Positions 5,893 to 8,747 of a DNA stretch of 8,747 bases are shown piece after piece (within the stretch, counting starts at the first letter, position 1; each line of letters opens with the position of its first letter). Below the pieces are notes generated by a model that ran no database searches, was not told the origin of the DNA, and saw only the letters and a list, made by a program, of their open reading frames with translations. Origin of the DNA: DASQUK01 sp046723645 (GTDB lineage: Bacteria > Actinomycetota > Acidimicrobiia > Acidimicrobiales > VFJN01); the NCBI GenBank assembly GCA_046723645.1, contig JBKOUY010000158.1:1-8747 (forward strand), in the 5' to 3' direction. A program made the translations under genes and the position numbers.

Positions 5893-6933
5893 CTAGCGCC
5901 TCGAGCGGAGCAGCCGGCGGGCGGCCAGGACGCCGCCGGCGGCGACCGCCGCGAGCCCGGCGCCCGCCACCCCGAGCGCGATCTCCTGGCGCCGGCGGGG
6001 ACTCATCGTGGCCCATGCGCCGGCCTCGAATGCCTCGACGCACGCCTCCTCGTTGGTCACCGTCGGTGTCCAGCCGTGGGCGCGCAGCCGGTCGTTGGCG
6101 ATCGTCCATGGGTGCAGCGTGTACGGCACCAGCTCCGGCGGGGTGGGTCCCAGGCCCCAGCGGAACCCCCAGCGCACCAGGCGGCCGGCGACGCGTTCCG
6201 GCAGCGGGACCTTCGGCGGCGCCCCGGTCAGCGACCGCACCTCGTCGCCCGGGACCGATCCGTCGGGCGCCACGTTGAACGCCCCCTCCAGGCGCCGGAT
6301 CCGGCCGAGGTCGATCGCGGCCGCCAGGTCGCCGATGTCCAGGAACTGGACGGGAGGCTCGTCGGCCGTCTCGGGCACCGCCGGGCCGGGCCGCAGCGCC
6401 GGCACCAGCCATTCGCGGCCGTCGGCGCCGGCGGTCCGTGCTGGGCGCAGCACGGTGAGAACCGCTCCGGGATGGGCCCCCTGCCATTCCGCGGCCAGTC
6501 GCTCGATCTCGGCGCGCTCGGCCGCGAAGGCGAAGCCGGGATTCGGGCGCAGCGTCGCCTCCTCCGTCAGCGGCACCGGGTTGTTGGGCCAGGCGCCGTA
6601 GACCGTGGCGCTCGACAGGACGACGAGGTGCGGCACCGCAGCATCCCCGGCGGCGTCGAACAGCCGCCGGGCCCGCTCGACGTCGCTGGTCGGAGCCGTG
6701 GGGGACGCCGGCACGGCGGTCGCCAGGTGCACGACCGAGTCCGCGCCCTCGAGGTGCGGCTTGAGGTCGTCGGTGTCGAGGTCGATGCGCCGAACGTCGA
6801 CGCGGGCGGGCAGCCCCACGACCGCCCGGCCCGCCAGGGCGACCACGGTGCCGACGTCCGGATCGCCGGCGGTCAACGTGGCGACGCGGCGCCCGAGCGG
6901 CGAGTCGGCGCCCGTGATCACAACCGTACCCAT
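5893..6933 (-). CDS. atypical extended SDR (NAD-dependent epimerase-like) with C-terminal membrane helix
   Basis: The 346-residue protein begins with a Rossmann motif T-G-A-D-S-P-L-G (7-14), and continues with V-V-H-L-A-T (67-72) and L-S-S-A-T-V-Y-G (106-113), all typical of the extended short-chain dehydrogenase / nucleotide-sugar epimerase family. The catalytic Y-x-x-x-K is altered: the aligned segment reads F136-A-A-E-R140 before A-E-I-E, so both Tyr and Lys are replaced. Binding of NAD(P) is plausible, but ordinary SDR chemistry is doubtful. Residues 318-337 (A-L-G-V-A-G-A-G-L-A-A-V-A-A-G-G-V-L-A-A) form a membrane helix followed by R-R-L-L-R-S-R-R, making a tail-anchored protein facing the cytoplasm. 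ATG 6933 is used because it begins the Rossmann strand and has AAGGTT seven bases upstream; GTG/TTG codons further upstream add 19 unconserved residues. The substrate is unknown. Confidence 0.85.
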   Translation of the reverse strand: MGTVVITGADSPLGRRVATLTAGDPDVGTVVALAGRAVVGLPARVDVRRIDLDTDDLKPHLEGADSVVHLATAVPASPTAPTSDVERARRLFDAAGDAAVPHLVVLSSATVYGAWPNNPVPLTEEATLRPNPGFAFAAERAEIERLAAEWQGAHPGAVLTVLRPARTAGADGREWLVPALRPGPAVPETADEPPVQFLDIGDLAAAIDLGRIRRLEGAFNVAPDGSVPGDEVRSLTGAPPKVPLPERVAGRLVRWGFRWGLGPTPPELVPYTLHPWTIANDRLRAHGWTPTVTNEEACVEAFEAGAWATMSPRRRQEIALGVAGAGLAAVAAGGVLAARRLLRSRR

Positions 6934-6940
6934 GCCTCTT

Positions 6941-6946
6941 AACCTT
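6941..6946 (-). promoter_or_regulatory. putative -10 box of the SDR gene
   Basis: On the minus strand this reads AAGGTT (NANNNT), ending seven bases before ATG 6933, the same spacing as at moaE and the HtrA-like gene. It is a weaker match than those because the first T is missing. Confidence 0.3.
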
Positions 6947-7021
6947 GCCAGCTGGGCCCGGCCCAAACACCACGGGCCCGCAACGCTCACCCGCCGCGGT
7001 GGGCGGCAACCCCGGTGGCGG

Positions 7022-7027
7022 TAGCGT
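7022..7027 (+). promoter_or_regulatory. putative -10 box driving the leader ORF and zincin_2 gene
   Basis: TAGCGT matches TANNNT and ends seven bases before GTG 7035, so transcription would begin at that GTG. No clear -35 hexamer is present. A short inverted repeat, CCGCC (6991-6995) with GGCGG (7002-7006), lies where the -35 would be. Confidence 0.4.
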
Positions 7028-7034
7028 CGCGCGA

Positions 7035-7127
7035 GTGATCGAGCGTCAGCGAGCGAACCATCAGCACAGTGCGTTGGTCGCCGCGGAGCGGCGATCTCTC
7101 ATTGGCGGGCCGGAGGCCCGGCAATGA
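7035..7127 (+). CDS. candidate leaderless upstream ORF (leader peptide)
   Basis: GTG 7035 opens a 30-codon frame ending at TGA 7125-7127, which overlaps the ATG of the zincin_2 gene as ATGA. The peptide begins M-I-E-R-Q-R-A-N-H-Q-H and ends G-G-P-E-A-R-Q; it has no signal sequence, no membrane segment and no run of a single amino acid of the kind seen in attenuator peptides. The start sits seven bases after TAGCGT, the same geometry as at other leaderless starts in this window. A ribosome translating it would pass through both hairpins and finish on the downstream start codon, so its likely role is translational coupling rather than a functional peptide. The frame is open upstream to 6945, so the boundaries depend on the promoter being real. 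It could be a chance frame. Confidence 0.4.
   Translation: MIERQRANHQHSALVAAERRSLIGGPEARQ
7076..7096 (+). promoter_or_regulatory. upstream hairpin with GGA loop
   Basis: 7078-7084 (TCGCCGC) pairs perfectly with 7088-7094 around a GGA loop; one G-U and one G-C pair extend the stem to 7076/7096. Its 3' arm overlaps the 5' arm of the next hairpin at 7093-7096, so the two full stems cannot form together. Confidence 0.5.
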
Positions 7128-7133
7128 GCGATC
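7093..7133 (+). promoter_or_regulatory. long hairpin enclosing the RBS and start codon of the zincin_2 gene
   Basis: Arms 7093-7111 and 7115-7133 pair at 17 of 19 positions (mismatches 7097/7129 and 7105/7121) around a GGA loop at 7112-7114. The Shine-Dalgarno GGAGG (7112-7116) is in the loop and top of the stem, and the ATG (7124-7126) is paired. If folded in the mRNA, the stem should block initiation until a ribosome on the upstream ORF opens it. Confidence 0.6.
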
Positions 7134-8383
7134 CGGGCTCCCCGAACCCCTTCGAGGGTTTCCCCCTGTTCGATGACCTCGCCAAGCTCTTCGCGCAGGG
7201 CGGGCGCGGGGTTCCCTGGGACGCCGCCCGCAGCCTGGCGCTGGCCGTCGCCACCGACAACCAGAGCGAGTCGAACGTCGATCCGATCGAGCGCATCAAA
7301 CTGGAGCAGCTGGCCCGGGTGGCGGAGCTCCATGTCGCCAACGTCACCGGGCTGTCCACCACGCTGACGGGGCGCGAGCTCACCGTCCTGCCGGTGACCC
7401 GGGGCCACTGGGCGCAGCGCACGCTCGAGGACTACCGGCCGCTGCTCGAGAAGCTCGCCGGCTCGCTGGGCTCCCCCGACCTGGGCGGGATGGGGGGCGC
7501 GGCCGGGGCCGGCGGCGAGCTCGACCTGAGTGACGACTCGGGGCTGGACTGGGGCCAAAATCCTGACGACCAGTTCGCCGCGATGCTCGGCCCGATGATC
7601 CAGGCGATGCAGCCGATGATGGTGGCGATGACCGCCGGGTCGATGGTCGGCCACCTGGCCCGCCGGTCGTTCGGCCAGTACGACCTTCCGATCCCCCGCA
7701 CGCCGTCCGACGAGCTCCTGATCCTCGTGCCGAACCTCGACGCCTTCGGCGACGAGTGGAGCCTGCCGTCCGATGACCTGCGGCTGTGGATCTGCCTTCA
7801 CGAGATCGCTCACCACACCGTGCTGGGGGTTCGGCACGTGCGCGGGCGGCTGGAGGAACTGCTGACTCGCTACACGACCAGCTTCCGCACCGATCCGCAG
7901 GCGCTCGAGGAGCACCTCGGCGACATCGATCTCAGCGGCGGTCCGGAGTCGTTGGCCGGACTGCAACAGGTCCTCGGGGAGCCCGGGGCGCTGCTTGGTG
8001 CGATCCAGTCGGACGAGCAGCGGGCGCTGCTCCCCCAGCTCGAGGCGCTGGTGGCCGTGGTGGTCGGGGTGGTCGACCACGTGATGGACGAGGTGGGGAC
8101 CAAGCTCATCAGCAGCTACGGGATGCTGACGGAGGCCCTCCGACGCCGGCGCGTGGAGACCGGCGAGGCCGATCGGTTCGTCGAGCGCCTGCTCGGACTG
8201 GAGCTGACGCAGTCGACCTACGACCGCGGCTCGCGCTTCGTCGCCGGCGTGATCGAACGGGCGGGCGCCGAGGGGCTGGCCCGGCTGTGGGAGGGCGAAC
8301 GGATGCTCCCCAGCCCGCCCGAAGTCGATGCGCCGGGCCTCTGGCTCGCCCGCATCGACCTGCCGGAACTCCCCGACGACTGA
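7124..8383 (+). CDS. zincin_2 (DUF2342) family putative metalloprotease/hydrolase
   Basis: This 419-residue protein belongs to the actinobacterial family annotated as zinc-dependent metalloprotease or F420-biosynthesis-associated putative hydrolase; its substrate is not known. It shows the H-E-I-A-H-H motif (226-231), giving two zinc-ligand histidines and the catalytic Glu, preceded by the family's D-D-L-R-L-W-I-C-L. The later helix that in relatives reads roughly E-G-x-x-D-H-V here reads V-V-G-V-V-D-H-V (313-320), so a Glu expected near 314 is Val. A Gly-rich, Asp-rich linker (115-150) separates an N-terminal helical part from the catalytic domain; a Met-rich helix (157-175) follows it. There is no signal peptide. 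ATG 7124 has a good Shine-Dalgarno, GGAGG seven bases upstream, but both are inside a strong hairpin and overlap the stop of an upstream ORF. Confidence 0.88.
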   Translation: MSDPGSPNPFEGFPLFDDLAKLFAQGGRGVPWDAARSLALAVATDNQSESNVDPIERIKLEQLARVAELHVANVTGLSTTLTGRELTVLPVTRGHWAQRTLEDYRPLLEKLAGSLGSPDLGGMGGAAGAGGELDLSDDSGLDWGQNPDDQFAAMLGPMIQAMQPMMVAMTAGSMVGHLARRSFGQYDLPIPRTPSDELLILVPNLDAFGDEWSLPSDDLRLWICLHEIAHHTVLGVRHVRGRLEELLTRYTTSFRTDPQALEEHLGDIDLSGGPESLAGLQQVLGEPGALLGAIQSDEQRALLPQLEALVAVVVGVVDHVMDEVGTKLISSYGMLTEALRRRRVETGEADRFVERLLGLELTQSTYDRGSRFVAGVIERAGAEGLARLWEGERMLPSPPEVDAPGLWLARIDLPELPDD

Positions 8384-8392
8384 CCCGGCCCA

Positions 8393-8422
8393 ACCCAGCT
8401 CAACCCGCTACTGGAGCCGGGT
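8393..8422. terminator. possible stem-loop between convergent genes
   Basis: 8393-8401 (ACCCAGCTC) pairs with 8414-8422 at eight of nine positions around a 12-nt loop, just past the zincin_2 stop and spanning the stop of the convergent gene. There is no T-tract on either side, so a termination role is uncertain. Confidence 0.25.
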
Positions 8423-8746
8423 GGGATCGATGATCACCGTGCGGTCGCGCCCGGAGCCACCGCCGCCGGCCCCGTCGCGATCCATCGTCGCGTCCAGGTC
8501 GGTGGCGTCGACGTCCTTCGCCCCGTCATAGGGCGGCGGGGGCGGAGGTGGCGGCGGGACCGGCGGCGGCGGAGGTGGACCCGCCCGAGCCAGCGACGCC
8601 GGCGGGCTTGGCGGAGCGGCGACGGGTTGGTCCTCGACGCGCTCGCCGGCCCGGTCACGGCCGCGGCGGGCCGCCATGGCCGCCTGGATGCGCCGAACCA
8701 CCGGGTTGCGGCGCCGGGCGGGCAGCTGGCCGCGGCCGAGCGCCCG
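8408..8746 (-). CDS. C-terminal part of an unidentified protein with proline-rich tail
   Basis: The frame is open to the window edge, so the N-terminus lies outside; 112 residues are visible. They begin with a basic stretch (P-A-R-R-R-N-P-V-V-R-R-I-Q-A-A-M-A-A-R-R) that could be an amphipathic or juxtamembrane helix, then Pro/Ala-rich sequence, an almost pure proline tract of 16 residues with one Val, an acidic D-V-D-A-T-D-L-D-A-T-M-D-R-D segment, a Gly-rich spacer, and a short hydrophobic end T-V-I-I-D-P-T-R-L-Q. This looks like a disordered tail on a larger, perhaps membrane or nucleic-acid-associated protein, but no family can be named. GTG 8701 opens the same frame; because the basic sequence continues upstream of it, I treat the gene as partial. 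It ends TAG, 24 bp from the convergent zincin_2 stop. Confidence 0.6.
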   Translation of the reverse strand, partial: RALGRGQLPARRRNPVVRRIQAAMAARRGRDRAGERVEDQPVAAPPSPPASLARAGPPPPPPVPPPPPPPPPYDGAKDVDATDLDATMDRDGAGGGGSGRDRTVIIDPTRLQ

Positions 8747-8747
8747 C

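Noticed and set aside
6945..7034. Longer version of the leader ORF starting at TTG 6945
   Set aside because: The added part is Gly/Pro-rich, lies in the divergent promoter region and has no ribosome binding site; only the part from GTG 7035 has start support.
8434..8658. Arginine-rich minus-strand frame within the proline-rich gene
   Set aside because: It is an alternative reading of the same repeats; the frame ending at 8408 continues beyond the window and has a more protein-like C-terminus.
1..8747. CRISPR array, tRNA, transposase or defence system
   Set aside because: No regularly spaced repeats, no cloverleaf with a T-psi-C arm, and no mobile-element or known defence gene were seen; all genes have similar base composition.

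Overview
This 8.7 kb window is high-GC chromosomal DNA with tightly packed, mostly housekeeping genes. It fits a high-GC actinobacterium, and an acidimicrobial lineage is a reasonable guess. The reasons are the GTG/TTG starts, a zincin_2 (DUF2342) metalloprotease-like protein, an actinobacterial-type bioB with a BsaP-like neighbour, and several genes whose -10 box (NANNNT) sits 7-8 nt before the start codon, as in leaderless transcripts. No tRNA, rRNA, CRISPR array, IS element or phage gene was seen.

Layout. 2-385 (+) is the 3' end of a HEAT-repeat protein, convergent with a minus-strand block. That block, in transcription order, holds moaE (4592-4068), a 60-residue single-pass membrane protein (4064-3882), mreB (3882-2881), bioB (2815-1811), a bsaP-like small cysteine-rich gene (1692-1465) and an adenosine/adenine deaminase-family gene (1478-402). 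moaE, the small gene and mreB are nearly contiguous (3-bp gap, then a TAGTG overlap) and look like one operon. bioB seems to have its own leaderless promoter and to lead bsaP and the deaminase gene.

Divergent from moaE is a membrane-anchored HtrA-like protein (4666-5811, +) that keeps the trypsin fold and a PDZ domain but lacks all three catalytic residues. It converges on an atypical extended SDR with a C-terminal membrane helix (6933-5893, -). Divergent from the SDR is a zincin_2 protein (7124-8383, +), which converges on the 3' end of a proline-rich-tailed protein (8746-8408, -).

Most unusual regions. First, the 5' region of the zincin_2 gene carries an apparently leaderless 30-codon upstream ORF whose TGA overlaps the ATG (ATGA). 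Two overlapping hairpins, both with GGA loops, lie in it, and the larger (17 of 19 pairs) encloses the Shine-Dalgarno and start codon. Second, the BioB here has Ala where E. coli BioB has auxiliary-cluster ligand Cys128, directly upstream of the BsaP-like gene, and a roughly 26-bp imperfect repeat of the bioB 3' end lies at the start of that gene. Third, the HtrA-like protein is a predicted pseudoprotease.
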